From: DATILL01 sp035476575
Lineage (GTDB): Bacteria > Actinomycetota > Actinomycetes > Mycobacteriales > JACQDL01
Direction of reading: 5' to 3'
NCBI GenBank assembly: GCA_035476575.1
Contig: DATILL010000006.1
Span: 17,638 to 81,637 of the forward strand
DNA length: 64,000 bases
Positions 34,101 through 41,905 of this stretch are shown in pieces. The notes under the pieces are model-generated. The model saw nothing but the letters and a program-made list of their open reading frames with translations, had not been told where the DNA came from and did no database searches. The stretch's first letter is position 1. Every line of letters begins with the position of its first letter. A program made the position numbers and the translations under genes.

Positions 34101-35188
34101 GCCGGGTTGACCCATGCCTCCACCGTCTGCAGCCCCAGGCCCTGCCCCGACATCACGATGAACGTGCTCGTGCCGTCGAACCGCAGCGCCGTGCCGGCGC
34201 GGTCGGTGGACATCGGGACCGGCACCAGCGGCTTCTTGGTGAACGGGTCGTCGCCCGGCTGGCGCTCCAGCACCGACCTGGCGAACCGCGGATCCGGGCT
34301 GGTGTAGAACTGGGTGCCGGCGACGTTGAACAGGCCGTCCTCGCCCCGCTCCACGTTCAACGCCTCGATGCGCCCGGTCTTGTCGTTGGCCGCGAAGAAC
34401 TGCCAGCGGAACAGCCCGTCGACCTGGGTCGGCAGCAGCAGCACGGTGAACCTGCCGCCGCTGATCTCGCGGACGAACGACAGCGCGTGGGTGGGCTCGT
34501 AGAAGGCGTTGCCGTCCATGTCCCTGGTGCCCAGCCCGTCGCTGGCCGAGGCCGGTGTGGTTCGGCTGCGGCTGCGCTGGTAGCGCACCTCCAGCACCGG
34601 CCTCAGTTGCGCGCCGGCCAGCACGTACCGGTCGCACAGCACGGTCTTGGACACCAGCGGGACCTTCGCGGCGCCCTGCTTGGCCCAGTCGGTGTCCGGA
34701 CGGGCGAGGTTCCCCGAGACGCCACCGGCCGTCAGCTTCCACACGTTGTCCGCGTCGTCGACGGCGACCGCCTGGCGGAAGACCAGCAGGTACCGGCCGT
34801 CGGAGACAACCTGGAACGGCGCCTGAGCACCCAGCCGAGCCGTGGTGGACAGGAACGGATCGGTCTCACCGGGCTGGACCACGCCGGACAGCTCCGCCCG
34901 GCCGCCCCACTTGACCATCGGCATGCGCGTCAGCTCCGCCGTGTCACCGGTCGTGGGCATCACGTCAACGAGCTCGGCGGGGAACGCCAGCTCGGTGGGG
35001 TTGTCGGCCCAGTAGGCGCTGTCGATCTCACCCTTGGACCGGCTGGCCGCCTCCAGGTTCAGCACGCTGTAGTAGATGCGCCGCCGATCGTCCATCGCGA
35101 ACGCCACCGTCGTGCCCTGGTGACGCACCGACGTCGTGTACCTGTAGTTCCTGTCGCTGTACACCCTGAGCAGCTGCTTGCTGGCCAT
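28106..35188 (-). CDS. Giant LamG-domain protein (2360 residues) with nested LamG domains
   Basis: A single frame of 2360 codons starts at ATG 35188 (GAGGCGG upstream) and shows no signal peptide. Residues 1-330 are a beta-rich domain. LamG domain 1 covers about 335-540 ('RFDGTSTFIVMSGQ' to 'LAAYYRFDEGSGTTV'). Residues 650-760 hold coiled-coil-like helices ('QQEVRLAQGKLSEDQRLAD'). A second LamG starts near 1047 ('FAFDGLTQRLTLP'). It is interrupted at about 1112 by a whole LamG (to 1322) and at about 1354 by another (to 1580), and then resumes and ends near 1670. The C-terminal 650 residues contain two Ser/Thr/Gly-rich alternating beta stretches (near 1850 and 2130), as in beta-pore formers, around a helical linker. 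The LamG fold binds glycans or proteins. Export without a Sec signal, or a cytoplasmic role, must be assumed. Confidence 0.88.
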   Translation of the reverse strand: MASKQLLRVYSDRNYRYTTSVRHQGTTVAFAMDDRRRIYYSVLNLEAASRSKGEIDSAYWADNPTELAFPAELVDVMPTTGDTAELTRMPMVKWGGRAELSGVVQPGETDPFLSTTARLGAQAPFQVVSDGRYLLVFRQAVAVDDADNVWKLTAGGVSGNLARPDTDWAKQGAAKVPLVSKTVLCDRYVLAGAQLRPVLEVRYQRSRSRTTPASASDGLGTRDMDGNAFYEPTHALSFVREISGGRFTVLLLPTQVDGLFRWQFFAANDKTGRIEALNVERGEDGLFNVAGTQFYTSPDPRFARSVLERQPGDDPFTKKPLVPVPMSTDRAGTALRFDGTSTFIVMSGQGLGLQTVEAWVNPAPGATTSRVILARRDISGKELYRLGLDAKGALVLKVGTAAPLASPDPLPAGRDTHVAAVLDGTTASLYLNGTAVASRAVPYTPAADQLAFISIGASQVPKAGYRDFFSGTIDEVRVWSQPRPARDLARDQARRLAGVEPGLAAYYRFDEGSGTTVRDHTDSPREGSLSGTVEWVASTAPVGDSPGLSRESFTFEGRSVVSGLASVLYSQQEDVATGYAEQPQPSKRQARVLLACATTGPTPGGVADRPYLAALDVAVASDGRLALLPQRIALSAVNLPAASKQTEAISAAQQEVRLAQGKLSEDQRLADAMPQTLETLGMVGPALDKQLRDNGWLPGLLYGLNPRWQELVMFYEGSALRLIEELVRQQDAQGRLGAERLVLADKQAALAALTDRMQGGDEVALPMPWVATDRLGLSVLGGVLTFAWTKDTPVLLESTTGDVALYFRGGDEQFFAAYYDVRVSRLVKEIPLKTGRLRLTSRDTGLNLPDLDVVVSDGPDAARCTVVVTCTQGGQTSRETFTKVPRRADHYAAVLNGTPPVGVLLGTVAKAQGDSVVLAAPLTGQLAAGTPVAVGQTVCAVRSTPAPDQLILTESLASPPSAGTEVRAVVYDYTWATASRPGVRLNRGSLLVAADIAFARDLVAAATGTATSAESAAALDLVPNGTAAGKVAGEGCHWHSNAPGRAFAFDGLTQRLTLPAAQLTRAAMPGDLTVEAWANPTFAGPRARIVQANIPAAQDTTAAQYTLGVADAQFQTALSFDGASDYLDCGTKLALAGTDFTVELWARRPSAGRMDYLLTQNTQNQTAGKSLHIGFRETNQFTFDFWGDGMNTAAPSDSRWHHWACTYERATGDRVIYRDGQEVLRGRAKGQYTGSGQLVLGAIPVAGSVSKAKVEMDEVRIWGRARTGEEVRTDYSRRLTGQEAGLLAYWSFPGRQTSDLSKHGHDATPSGNPKVVVSGVRGYQILAAVGDQLVRSRDTFPTGQWDHLAVAFTQNWATRFDGTSWLDAGNASDLNLVGALTIVAFVKLDTLGVWHGVVSKGVIESSGAAQTVPYALYVQPEGELALMYESGGTLIQHRSTTKLQAGVFYKVGVTRKPTSTGFDIRFSINGRSDDAIHASHSGPQPAGNDAPVEIGRCRWGLTPEGLHGLRGVLSEVRIWNVVRDPAQIGAAITTHAEGLVAQWQFPEHAGNITADSTEAHPARLHGGVRWVKSPDPAGNRFALYHNGDPTAADLMGSSGIWGPDQVTIGGRATAAGGLDEAFNGTLDEIRVWQTARTEEQILDHLFTRLHGEAKTDDLVAYYPFDADSTVAGTTMQLLDRGLRGLHLAPPAAAQAPQVVVSTAPISPDSAEVRSALTGVRTAFNQPIGAAPGVTEYADIQRLPGRGIRGVLKRCYTYQQGGRWHLVTGYKIGTLLSEWVGQAQFDPQLIGYIEGAPPVPSENLVIKPGDGDYKDTAKVTFEQADEVTNTLSSSRENSMETAAKVTYDFEGKFKAHLVVAPLGFGTANPVTEVTVAVNASIGMEYSNAWSSDTQVSEGRNLTRASSVALTGSWEDPNKQANPVVGRRWVPANLGFAVVQSDTADVYALRLEHNRALVAYRMVPNPDIPRDWNLIKFKINPRYTKQGTLDGVIGNGLNGRPFPDPDYPDAGGGVQFSYYKPREAYALKRRIERQEQQLRGFYESVSTETHAADPTFERANKVLADMGGPRLDRDTGRGDTAAAGARAIQAAARRNLANTYLWTAEGGYFAETTSTTDVVTQTTAGKYSVKGTATFGASAKLEGGGISSKFGFELSMSGGSSVTRTRKKESKQTFKIDVSCTGGQDLLRYVDGKLVYEADGTPKTVPGRVDAYRFMTFYLDTTKDNFDDFFGKVVDPDWLATDPQAASLRQANQTNQKPPCWRILHRVTFVSRLLDPDAGKLQKEMRAAGLRSDYDLITKLGPHVTANPANLANLANLTAATTEAVTTHLYPLTPYIADITKLLADYLGVPANPTAPAITPGR

Positions 35189-35999
35189 TCCGCCTCACCC
35201 ATACCCGAACCGACGCTGGACCGGAGACCCCAAGACCCGACGGAACGCCAAGACACTCGGACGCCAAACTGCGGACGCGGGTCCCGAACTCGAATTCACC
35301 AGGAAACCCACTACGGCAGCCGCAGCCTCCCACCACCCCCCGGAGAATTAAACGAGCCCGATTCGGGTACGCAGACCAGCCACCCGGCGGCTATCCGCTG
35401 CACCGGCACCAGCCAATGCGACACCACGCGGCACATTCACAGCGCGGCCAGCCGCACAAACTCCAGACGGCGGGCGAACACAAGCCAGCGCACCGGGCAC
35501 CCGCCGAGCCGTGCAGGCAAGCAGGCAACATCTCCGGCACGAGATCCGCGGCCGGGCAACCTCAGGGAGCTCCGGCCACCTCCTGGGTCAACAAAAAGCG
35601 GCAGAAAGACAGACGGGCGGCGAACGGGACATCGTCCCCCCTAAGAGGCGCCGAAGATCGCCTACCTCACCCGCGCACCTGTGTGCACAGCGGCAGGCGC
35701 ACACAATACTGTCCTGCACCGCCCGTTCCCGCAAGGTGAAAATCTCAACCGCTATTAGACATCGCAGCAGAACCCCACCACCGGTGGACACGCCACGCAC
35801 CGCAACGCGGCCACTATCAGATCTTGTTCCGCCGGAGCGCACTGCAACCCGGCCAGCCAGGACGAAGCACATCATCAATGCGTCAGCGCCGGACGGCTGT
35901 AGCCACGGCACGCCGTACCCGGTCCAGACAGTGGACCTGCACAGACGCTCCGTCACGCCCTACCAGGGGTGGGCGAACCCAGAGTGGCAGCCTGCGCGC
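35189..35999. other. 810-bp region upstream of the LamG gene without a supported gene
   Basis: This gap presumably holds the LamG promoter near 35189-35350. The rest is of lower GC content and A/C-rich on the plus strand, and no frame shows coding bias. Confidence 0.4.
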
Positions 36000-36345
36000 G
36001 GGGGAGATCCGCAACGGCGACCCGGCGAACGTCGTCTGGCTCGATCCACACCCGGGACGCCGGCAACCCATCCGGATGGCCCGCCCCTATGTGCGCGCCC
36101 TGTGGAAGCAAACCCTGCGGGATGAGCTGCGGCGGTCCACGACCGCGACGGCCGGACCGGGCCGGTCGAGATGGATGTCGCGATCACCACCGGGCCGGGT
36201 CGGGCCGGAGCTGGGCGAACCTCTGGAAGCCGCTGCTGGACTCCTTCGGCCCCGCGCTCGGCGAGGACCTGACCCGGCTGTTCAACCCCTACGACGACCG
36301 CGTCACCAGACTCGGCCTGCACCTCCCTACCACCCAGCCACACGA
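36000..36345 (+). pseudogene. Frameshifted remnant of an unidentified gene
   Basis: Joining frames gives a plausible protein stretch: 'GEIRNGDPANVVWLDPHPGR', 'ARPYVRALWKQTLRDELRR', then (shift near 36135) 'VHDRDGRTGPVEMDVAITTG', then (shift near 36195) 'SWANLWKPLLDSFGPALGED' and 'NPYDDRVTRLGLHL'. Codon bias follows this path. The family is not recognised and no start is visible. Confidence 0.45.
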
Positions 36346-36365
36346 ACAGGTTCGATCATGCTCCG

Positions 36366-36887
36366 TCAGCGGACGACGACGAACAGCCGGTATCCGCTCT
36401 GGCTCCCGGTGCATCGGGTGGCCTCGCCGCAGGCCGTCCGGCGGGCGGTGACAACCGCGCGTCCGGCGGTGGCAGCGTGGAAGGTTGCGGTCACAGTTCC
36501 GCAGCCAAGGTGGGGAACGCAGCCGGACGCACCGGGAGCAGGCGCGATGGTCACCGGATGTCCGTCGACGCGTAACGCCGTGGGTGCCGTCAACCCGCCA
36601 AACCGCCAGTAGGTGCCGCTCAACTGGACGACGAGACGCTTCCCGAGCGTGAGCGTGACCGTGTGGCCGTTGTCCGCGTCGCCGGCCACCAGCGTGCCGG
36701 CGATCGGGCCGGACCCGGGCATGGCCGGGGTGGACACGACCGGAGGCGCCGGCTGAGCCGAGGTCACCTCGGGCCCGGCTACCCCCCGCGGCTGGGCCGC
36801 CGTACACCCGGCGAGCAGGAGCACACCGAGCACCAGCGCGCACCCCACCGCGCTGCGGGCCGGCGCCCGCCACAGGTCCACTGCCAT
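36366..36887 (-). CDS. Lipoprotein of unknown function
   Basis: The product has 173 residues from ATG 36887, with GGGGGG 8 bp upstream. The N-terminus 'RSAVGCALVLGVLLLAGC' ends in a perfect lipobox (LLAGC), so the mature protein is lipid-anchored outside. The mature part has a Pro/Ala-rich linker and then a beta-rich domain, 'GHTVTLTLGKRLVVQLSGTY' onward, with four Cys ('SGCVPHLGCGTV', 'RTACGEATRCTG') that probably form two disulfides. A Chagasin/I42-like inhibitor fold is conceivable from 'VTLTLGKRLVVQLSGTYW', but this is a guess. Confidence 0.82.
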   Translation of the reverse strand: MAVDLWRAPARSAVGCALVLGVLLLAGCTAAQPRGVAGPEVTSAQPAPPVVSTPAMPGSGPIAGTLVAGDADNGHTVTLTLGKRLVVQLSGTYWRFGGLTAPTALRVDGHPVTIAPAPGASGCVPHLGCGTVTATFHAATAGRAVVTARRTACGEATRCTGSQSGYRLFVVVR

Positions 36888-37006
36888 GATCGTGCCCCCC
36901 AGATTTCGTCGCGGCTGCTGTGCCGACCGCCGTCCCGCATCGTTCCACACGCCGGGATGGGTCATCGCCGGTTCGCCGATATGGAGTGATGAGGGAAAAT
37001 GACACC

Positions 37007-37291
37007 ATGGCTACCGCACGGTGGAATGGCGTCGTGATCGCCACGAGCGACACGACCGAGATCGTCGAAGGCAACCACTACTTCCCCGCCGCCTCAGTTG
37101 ACTGGACCCACCTGCGGCCGTCCGAGACACACACCTTCTGCGGCTGGAAGGGCACCGCCTCGTACTACACGATCGAGGTCGACGGGCAACGCAACGAGGA
37201 CGCCGCCTGGTGCTACCCCGAGCCCATGGCCGCCGCCGCGCGGATCAAGGACCATGTGGCGTTCTGGCGCGGCGTCGAGGTGACCGCCTGA
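37007..37291 (+). CDS. DUF427 family protein
   Basis: The product has 94 residues. 'GVVIATSDTTEIVEGNHYF' then 'PSETHTFCGWKGTASYYTIE' and 'DAAWCYPEPMAAAARIKDH', ending 'VAFWRGVEV', is the full DUF427 signature. GAGGGAAAATGACACC precedes the ATG at 37007. The family is small, cytoplasmic and of unknown function. Its length is typical. Confidence 0.93.
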   Translation: MATARWNGVVIATSDTTEIVEGNHYFPAASVDWTHLRPSETHTFCGWKGTASYYTIEVDGQRNEDAAWCYPEPMAAAARIKDHVAFWRGVEVTA

Positions 37292-37337
37292 CGCCGGGTA
37301 AGGCAGGCCCGGCCCGGCGAGGCAGCGCTGGCCTGGC

Positions 37338-39053
37338 CTAGGCCAGGCATCCGGGCGGCAGCGGGAACCACCGCAGCCGCTCGAACTCCTCCGCCAGCCC
37401 GGTCACCCCGTCGTCGAGCCGGTCCGGCCGGGCTGCCAGCAACGCCCGGGCCTGGTCCAGGTAGCCGGCCAGGGCGTCCTCCCCCACCTGCTGCCGCCGT
37501 CCGGGACAGCGCAGCCGCCCCGCCTCGTCGTAACCTACGTCGGCCAGCCGCAGCGGCGGCTCCGCCGTGCCGTACCGGTGCCGCCACAGCCCGGTATGTG
37601 GATCAAAGCGGTAGTCCGGCAGCAGCCGGTAGCCCTCCCGGGCGACCAGGTCCACGGCGTCGATGAGGTAGTCGCACACCGTGTCGGAGATGAAGTAGTT
37701 GAAGTTGACCCGCACCCAGCCCGGCTTGATCCCCTCGCAGCCCAGTCCATCACAGCCCAGGCTGATCTCGTTCTGGAACGCCCGCGACCGCTCGGCGACG
37801 ATGGTCAGCAACCGGTGCCCGTACGGTCCAGCGCATGAGCACCCGCCGCGCGACTGGATCCCGAGCAGGTCGTTCAGCACCGCCACCGCGAAGTTGTGAT
37901 GCAGGTACCGCGCGCCGTGCCGGATCCGGAACGAGACGATCGACAGCCGCGGGGCGTCCCGGCTGCCGAGGATGTCGATGTTCGGGTTGTCCTGCCAGCG
38001 GTCCAGGGCGCGCCGCCACAGCCGCTCCTCGCGGGCCTGGATCAGCTCCGTGCCGACCGCCTGCTTGAGCCCGAAGACCAGCCCGGCCCGGATCGACTCG
38101 ATGATCGCCGGCGTCCCGCCCTCCTCCCGGACCACCGGATCGTCGAGGTACCGGTGGCCAACCGGGTCGACAAACATGACCGTGCCACCGCCGGGCACGG
38201 TGGGCACCGCGTTGCGCACCAGCTCCCGGCGTACGACGAGCACGCCCGGGGTCTGCGGCCCGCCGACGAACTTGTGCGGCGAGAGGAACACGGCGTCCTT
38301 GTGGTCGCCCCGGCCGGGCGCGCTTTCCGCCACCCGGATCGGCGCGTACGGCGCCGCCGCGGCGTAGTCCCAGAAGGACAGCGCACCGTGCGCATGCAGC
38401 AGCGCGGCGATCCGTTCGGTGTCGGACAGGATGCCGGTGACGTTGGAGGCCGCCGAGAAGCTGCCGATCCGCAGCGGCCGGCCGGCGTACCGGATGAGCT
38501 GGGTGCGCAGCTCGGCCTCGTCGATGTGGCCGTCCGGGCTGGCGCCGATCACGACGACGTCGGCGATCGACTCCCGCCACGGCAGCTCGTTGGAGTGGTG
38601 CTCGTACGGCCCGACGAAGACGACCGGCCGCTGCTCGAGCGGGATGGCGTCGAGCAGCCGGTGCCGCTCGGCCAGCCCGGACGGCAGCCGCAGCTCCAGG
38701 ATGCCGATCAGCTTGTTGACCGCCGCCGTGGCGCCCGAGCCGGTGAAGATGACCAGGTCGTCGTCGGTGCCGCCGACCGCGTCCCGGATGATCCGGCGGG
38801 CGTCCTCGCGCAACCGCGTCGTCTGCAGGCCGGTGCCGGAGCTCTCGGTGTGGGTGTTGGCGTAGCGGGGCAGCACCTGGTCGTGGATGAAGTCCTCGAT
38901 AAAGTCCAGCGACCGGCCGGAGGCGGTGTAGTCGGCGTAGGTGATCCGCCGCGGGCCGTACGGGCCGGGCAGCACCTCGTCGTCGCCGATGATCCCGCGC
39001 CGGATCCGCTCCAGCAGCGGGGAGGTGAGTTCGGTCTCGGTGCGCACGGTCAC
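37338..39053 (-). CDS. Aminotransferase class V (cysteine desulfurase-like) PLP enzyme
   Basis: The product has 571 residues, longer than the roughly 400 of SufS/IscS because of an extra C-terminal segment from about 430. The PLP-binding Lys lies near residue 260 in 'FLSPHKFVGGPQTPG'. 'TGSGATAAVNKLIGIL' binds the cofactor phosphate, and 'GPYEHHSNELPWRES' carries the His that stacks on PLP. A Cys-rich loop 'SRGGCSCAGPYGHR' near 403 could carry the catalytic Cys of a desulfurase or a lyase. The reaction (cysteine desulfurase, selenocysteine-lyase-like or other) is not decided by sequence alone. It is divergent from an SDR gene, 64 bp away. Confidence 0.9.
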   Translation of the reverse strand: MTVRTETELTSPLLERIRRGIIGDDEVLPGPYGPRRITYADYTASGRSLDFIEDFIHDQVLPRYANTHTESSGTGLQTTRLREDARRIIRDAVGGTDDDLVIFTGSGATAAVNKLIGILELRLPSGLAERHRLLDAIPLEQRPVVFVGPYEHHSNELPWRESIADVVVIGASPDGHIDEAELRTQLIRYAGRPLRIGSFSAASNVTGILSDTERIAALLHAHGALSFWDYAAAAPYAPIRVAESAPGRGDHKDAVFLSPHKFVGGPQTPGVLVVRRELVRNAVPTVPGGGTVMFVDPVGHRYLDDPVVREEGGTPAIIESIRAGLVFGLKQAVGTELIQAREERLWRRALDRWQDNPNIDILGSRDAPRLSIVSFRIRHGARYLHHNFAVAVLNDLLGIQSRGGCSCAGPYGHRLLTIVAERSRAFQNEISLGCDGLGCEGIKPGWVRVNFNYFISDTVCDYLIDAVDLVAREGYRLLPDYRFDPHTGLWRHRYGTAEPPLRLADVGYDEAGRLRCPGRRQQVGEDALAGYLDQARALLAARPDRLDDGVTGLAEEFERLRWFPLPPGCLA

Positions 39054-39117
39054 CTCCCATCGGATCCCGTCAGCCGTAGGGTAGCTCGGCTGGAACCTCT
39101 ACGGCGGGGAGCCGCAC

Positions 39118-39906
39118 ATGCGCCCGATCCTGGTCACCGGCGGCACCGGCACGCTCGGCCGGGTGGTGGTCGGGGGGCTGGTCGAGGCCGGGCGTGAGGT
39201 GCGGGTGGTGAGCCGGCAGCCGCGGCCGGGGGGTGGTTCGGCGGCCGTGACCTCGCTGGCCGTCGACCTGCGCGGCGGCGGGGCCGGCAGTGGGGGCGGC
39301 GGCGGTGCGGGGGTCGACGCGGCCGTCGCGGGCGTGGACACGATCATCCACTGCGCTACGTCGCCCCGGGGCGACGTCGAGCTGTCCCGGCACCTGGCCG
39401 AGGCGGCGCGGCGGGCCGGGGTGGGGCACCTGGTGTACATCTCAATCGTCGGCGTGGACCGGGTGCCGCTGGGCTACTACCGGGCCAAGCTGGCGGTCGA
39501 GCGGCTGGTCGAGGCGTCCGGCCTGGGCTGGACGATCCTGCGGACCACCCAGTTTCACGATCTGGTGCTGCGACTGTTCGGGCTGGCGGCGAGGCTGCCG
39601 GTCATGCTGGTGCCCGGTGGGGTCAGCGTGCAGCCGGTCGACGTACGCGAGGTGGCCGCGCGGCTGGTGGAGCTGGCGCTGGGGCCGCCCGCCGGCCGGG
39701 TGCCCGACATGGGCGGTCCGCAGGTGCGCGCCGCCGCCGACCTAGCCCGGGCGTACCTGCGGGCCAGCGGCCGGCGCCGGCTCGTGCTGCCGGTGCGGCT
39801 GCCCGGCGCGACCTTTGCCGCCTACCGGGCCGGCGGCCACCTCACCCCCGACCATGCCGCCGGCCGCACCACCTTCGAGGAGTTCCTCGAAGCCCGGACG
39901 GCGTAG
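39118..39906 (+). CDS. NAD(P)-binding SDR / NmrA-like protein
   Basis: The product has 262 residues. 'ILVTGGTGTLGRVVVGGL' is the Rossmann glycine motif (TGGTGxLG) of atypical SDRs, followed by 'DTIIHCATSP', 'HLVYISIVGVDRVPLGYYR' with the Tyr-x-x-x-Lys region, and 'WTILRTTQFHDLVL', typical of NmrA/TMR-like NAD(P)H-binding proteins. A Gly-rich insertion lies near residues 57-66. It probably binds NAD(P)H as a reductase or redox sensor. GGCGGGGAG precedes the ATG. Its stop adjoins, with no spare base, the stop of the convergent RloB-like gene. Confidence 0.88.
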   Translation: MRPILVTGGTGTLGRVVVGGLVEAGREVRVVSRQPRPGGGSAAVTSLAVDLRGGGAGSGGGGGAGVDAAVAGVDTIIHCATSPRGDVELSRHLAEAARRAGVGHLVYISIVGVDRVPLGYYRAKLAVERLVEASGLGWTILRTTQFHDLVLRLFGLAARLPVMLVPGGVSVQPVDVREVAARLVELALGPPAGRVPDMGGPQVRAAADLARAYLRASGRRRLVLPVRLPGATFAAYRAGGHLTPDHAAGRTTFEEFLEARTA

Positions 39907-40515
39907 TCAGTAGCCCACGCCGAGGAAGTCGACGAGCGCCCATACGGTGGTGTTGGGATCACGACTCGACGGCAACACGTTCTCGTCCTTCTCGTGCTGC
40001 GCCGCAATGCGCTGTGCCCGGTCACGTGCCGTGGTGTACATGCCGATCAGGTCGTCAAGGCTGAACCGTTTCCCGGCCGCCGCGTATGGTTTCAGCCTTT
40101 CGACTGCGTGAGAGCACCTGCCCGCCATCTGCGCGCCGCAGTCCACGTAGTGGAGCAGCACCCAGAACTCGAAGCACGGATGAGAGAAGGCCACCCGCAC
40201 GCCTGCTTCCTCGGCCTGGCGAGTCAGCGTGTCGATGCCAGGGTGCTGGTCCCGGTCGAACATGCACCATACGGCTGGCCATTCCTCGGGTGGCAGACCC
40301 TCCTTCTCTGCGGACCGGTCTCCGGCCCGCTTGTGTTCGACCGCGAGCGGGACGATCCTTTCTGGACCACCATGCTCGTTGTGCACCTTCACCGCGAACG
40401 TCCGCTGGCGACGCTTGAGCTGATCCACGTACTCCGGTTCGGTCACCTTTCCCTCGGTGAACACGTAGACCTCGCGGCGGCGCTCTCGGCGTGGCCTGCG
40501 GCGTGCAGCAGCCAT
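39907..40515 (-). CDS. RloB-like protein (AbiLii-type partner of ATPase)
   Basis: This 202-residue protein matches RloB: 'REVYVFTEGKVTEPEYVDQL' (15-34), 'AVWCMFDRDQHPGIDTL', 'VRVAFSHPCFEFWVLLHY', and an end 'DPNTTVWALVDFLG'. The acidic residues (Glu/Glu, then Asp-x-Asp) fit a TOPRIM-like metal site. Its ATG overlaps the TGA of the upstream ATPase by one base (TGATG), so the pair is translationally coupled. ATPase plus RloB pairs are known as the AbiL phage-defence type and as genes linked to type I restriction loci. RloB is the likely nuclease or effector. No restriction genes are in the window. Confidence 0.88.
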   Translation of the reverse strand: MAAARRRPRRERRREVYVFTEGKVTEPEYVDQLKRRQRTFAVKVHNEHGGPERIVPLAVEHKRAGDRSAEKEGLPPEEWPAVWCMFDRDQHPGIDTLTRQAEEAGVRVAFSHPCFEFWVLLHYVDCGAQMAGRCSHAVERLKPYAAAGKRFSLDDLIGMYTTARDRAQRIAAQHEKDENVLPSSRDPNTTVWALVDFLGVGY

Positions 40516-41774
40516 CAGGCCGGCGCCTCGTCACGCCGTGCTTGCAACAACACCCGGCCCAGCTCGCCGGGGCTGAGCCCGGGGGTGGCGCCGTAGCGGC
40601 CGGCCAGGTAGCCCCGCTCGACGTTCTCACCCTTGCGCGGTTTCAACTCGGCCAACGAGTACAGCTCGGTGGTGCCGGTCTGGTCTTTTTCGGTGAACCA
40701 GATCTGGTCGCGGTCAAGCAGCGGTGACCCGAACTGTGCGCCCAGCATCGTGACGTCGTGCGAGGCGAACAGCAACTGAGCCCTGTGCGTGTTGACCGCC
40801 GGGTCCTGGAACATCCGGATCACCTCGGCCGCGAGCTCCGGGTGCAGGCTGGCATCCAGCTCGTCGACGACCAGGACGCCGCCCAAGGAGAGAACAGGCA
40901 GCAGCACCTGCAACAGATGCGCCCATGACAGGGTGCCTTCGGACTCCGCACTGAGCGGCAACAATGCGTCGCCGTCCGCGCCCAAATGCCGAAAATAGAC
41001 TTCGCGACGGGGAATGATGCCGCTCGTAGATCCCTCGAAACTTTCGGTATCGACCAGCTCGGCACCTACTATGCCAAGATCGGCGCGGCGTATCAGTGCA
41101 GTGGCCAATCCGGCGTATCGGCCCTCGAACAACCGACGCAGCGGCATGCGCAGCATCGGCAGTCGGGTCGGACCCGGGCGGGGACGTCGGATACCGCGCA
41201 GCCACTGCGCGACCGGCGAAAGCTGTGGATGACGCAGTGACATGCCGAGGGACAGGAACGGCGCCTCCGGCCGTACCAGGTCCGACAACAGGCTCTTGGC
41301 GCCGCGCAGGTAATCACCGGGAAATCGAAACGGCTCTGCGGCCGATGCGTCCCGCTCGAACCACACCTGACGCCGGCCCAGCGGGAATGCGTGCAGCCAC
41401 TCGCGGACCACCCCGCCGTCGTCCTGTTCCAGACCGTATCCGTAGCGAACCCCGGCGAGCAGGAACTCGACCTCGAACAGGGTGGGAGCCTCCCTGCTCG
41501 TGGAGTCAAGCAGGAACGGGTCAGGGCGTGGCTCCTGCTCGCGACGCGGGAGCCACGTGGCGCGGTCGGCCAGCTCCACCAGCGCCGCCAGCACGTTGGA
41601 CTTCCCGGACGCGTTGGGTCCATAGATCCCGACAGCCGGCAGCACCCGGGTCATGCCGTGTGGCTGGGTGGCGACATCGACGCCGGTCCGTTCGTTCAGC
41701 GCGGTCGCGAGGAAGGACAGCTCCTGCCTGGCCCGGATCGAGCGGAAGTTTCCGACACTGAACTTGAGCAGCAT
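40515..41774 (-). CDS. AAA ATPase, RloA/AbiLi-like, defence pair
   Basis: The product has 419 residues. 'MLLKFSVGNFRSIRARQELS' is the start typical of OLD/RecF-like SMC-type ATPases. Walker A 'GIYGPNASGKSN' lies near 48-58, Walker B 'GVLVVDELDASLHPELA' near 300, and 'LLFASHDVTML' near 335 supplies the switch His. The middle region is the variable lever of such ATPases. It is coupled to the RloB-like gene (TGATG overlap). By homology to AbiL-type systems it senses phage infection and controls the RloB partner. That function is inferred from architecture, not tested here. No TOPRIM is fused, in contrast to OLD nucleases. Confidence 0.9.
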   Translation of the reverse strand: MLLKFSVGNFRSIRARQELSFLATALNERTGVDVATQPHGMTRVLPAVGIYGPNASGKSNVLAALVELADRATWLPRREQEPRPDPFLLDSTSREAPTLFEVEFLLAGVRYGYGLEQDDGGVVREWLHAFPLGRRQVWFERDASAAEPFRFPGDYLRGAKSLLSDLVRPEAPFLSLGMSLRHPQLSPVAQWLRGIRRPRPGPTRLPMLRMPLRRLFEGRYAGLATALIRRADLGIVGAELVDTESFEGSTSGIIPRREVYFRHLGADGDALLPLSAESEGTLSWAHLLQVLLPVLSLGGVLVVDELDASLHPELAAEVIRMFQDPAVNTHRAQLLFASHDVTMLGAQFGSPLLDRDQIWFTEKDQTGTTELYSLAELKPRKGENVERGYLAGRYGATPGLSPGELGRVLLQARRDEAPA

Positions 41775-41905
41775 GATCGCCTCCCTGACGCCATGATCCT
41801 AGGCCTCAGGAGTCGATCTGCGCAGATCTTGGTCGCAGAACCTGTTATGCCGGCATCTCAGGATGCGGCGGACTATCCGGTCCACTTGCGATTTTCACAA
41901 GTGAT

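Noticed and set aside
29336..35644. A 2102-codon open frame on the plus strand opposite the LamG gene
   Set aside because: It is the high-GC antisense shadow of the LamG gene: its codon positions show the wrong GC pattern and the translation is rich in Arg, Gly, Val and Ala with no domain.
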